Positions 63,993 through 64,000 of a DNA stretch of 64,000 nt are shown here, in pieces. Position 1 is the first letter of the stretch, and each line of letters starts with the position of its first letter. The position numbers and the translations under genes are program-made. Source of the stretch: CALINB01 sp938045325 (lineage in GTDB: Bacteria; Pseudomonadota; Alphaproteobacteria; Rhodospirillales; CALINB01); contig JAYNQW010000003.1 of the NCBI GenBank assembly GCA_038114465.1, forward strand, positions 62,001 through 126,000. Direction: 5' to 3'. The notes below the pieces were generated by a model. It ran no database searches. It was not told the DNA's origin and saw only the letters and a list, made by a program, of their open reading frames with translations.

Positions 63993-64000
63993 TCTATGAT

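Noticed and set aside
1..64000. CRISPR array, insertion sequence or tRNA genes
   Set aside because: No repeat-spacer pattern, transposase or cloverleaf-like gene was seen; the only tandem repeats are the 20-bp pair at 56633 and protein-level repeats.

Overview
The window is chromosomal DNA of a flagellated alphaproteobacterium, most likely Rhodospirillales-like. The markers are CckA beside flhB, FliX, the FlbT/FlaF flagellin regulators, a MotE-type stator chaperone, a DksA-like protein with a degraded zinc finger, and the flgF-flgG-flgA-flgH and flgI-flgJ-flgN-flgK-flgL gene orders. A run of ten Ns and a homopolymer frameshift near the right end suggest a draft or metagenome-derived assembly. 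No rRNA, tRNA, CRISPR array or complete insertion sequence was found.

Layout. (1) 1-6244: catabolic and accessory genes on the + strand: an SDR cut by the window edge, two ACMSD-like amidohydrolases, an alpha/beta hydrolase with a Cys nucleophile elbow and a 2-keto-4-pentenoate hydratase-like enzyme. Inside them lies an AT-richer patch with a methyltransferase, an HTH regulator broken by an amber codon and an orphan gene. (2) 6251-12253 (-): flgB-flgC-fliE-fliQ-fliR-flhB-cckA, rod and export-gate genes ending in the cell-cycle kinase. (3) 12482-17546: housekeeping and signalling genes (MBL-fold protein, ICL/PEP-mutase family enzyme, cold-shock protein, CxxC protein, FKBP, and a split Aer-like PAS/chemoreceptor pair whose PAS gene has an internal TAG). 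(4) 17686-19550 (+): FlhB C-terminal paralogue, an unknown, fliO, fliP. (5) 19644-21669: Sel1 protein and speD-speE. (6) 21859-29946 (-): fliL-fliM-DUF6468-motE, two MotB-like genes and a giant AMIN-like/TPR protein. (7) 30271-34496 (+): flgF-flgG-flgG-flgA-flgH behind a sigma-54-like promoter. (8) dksA-like and fliX (-), then a ferric-iron ABC importer behind two Fur-box-like palindromes. (9) 40237-48229: flgE, then flgI-flgJ-flgN-flgK-flgL, each unit behind its own sigma-54-like promoter. (10) 48371-56201: a cysteine-cluster protein and a tight run of TPR-fused methyl- and glycosyltransferases, a pyruvyltransferase-like protein and a PhyH-type dioxygenase. (11) 56245-63992: a FlaF paralogue, a flagellin-like unknown, flagellin, flbT, flaF, a GT41-like glycosyltransferase and a Maf/DUF115 glycosyltransferase.

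How the parts work together. The window encodes most of the export gate, rod, P/L rings, hook, hook-filament junction, switch (FliM), part of the stator and the filament, but not FliF, FliG, FliN, FlhA, FliI, MotA, FlgD, FliK or FlbD, which must lie elsewhere. FliX together with three sigma-54-like promoters fits a Caulobacter-style hierarchy in which FliX/FlbD couples rod assembly to hook and ring gene transcription, with FlbT/FlaF acting on flagellin afterwards. The carbohydrate genes between flgL and flaF plausibly build and attach a glycan to flagellin. Several components are doubled: FlgG, MotB (one copy lacks the ion-binding Asp), FlaF, and FlhB (a free C-terminal domain).
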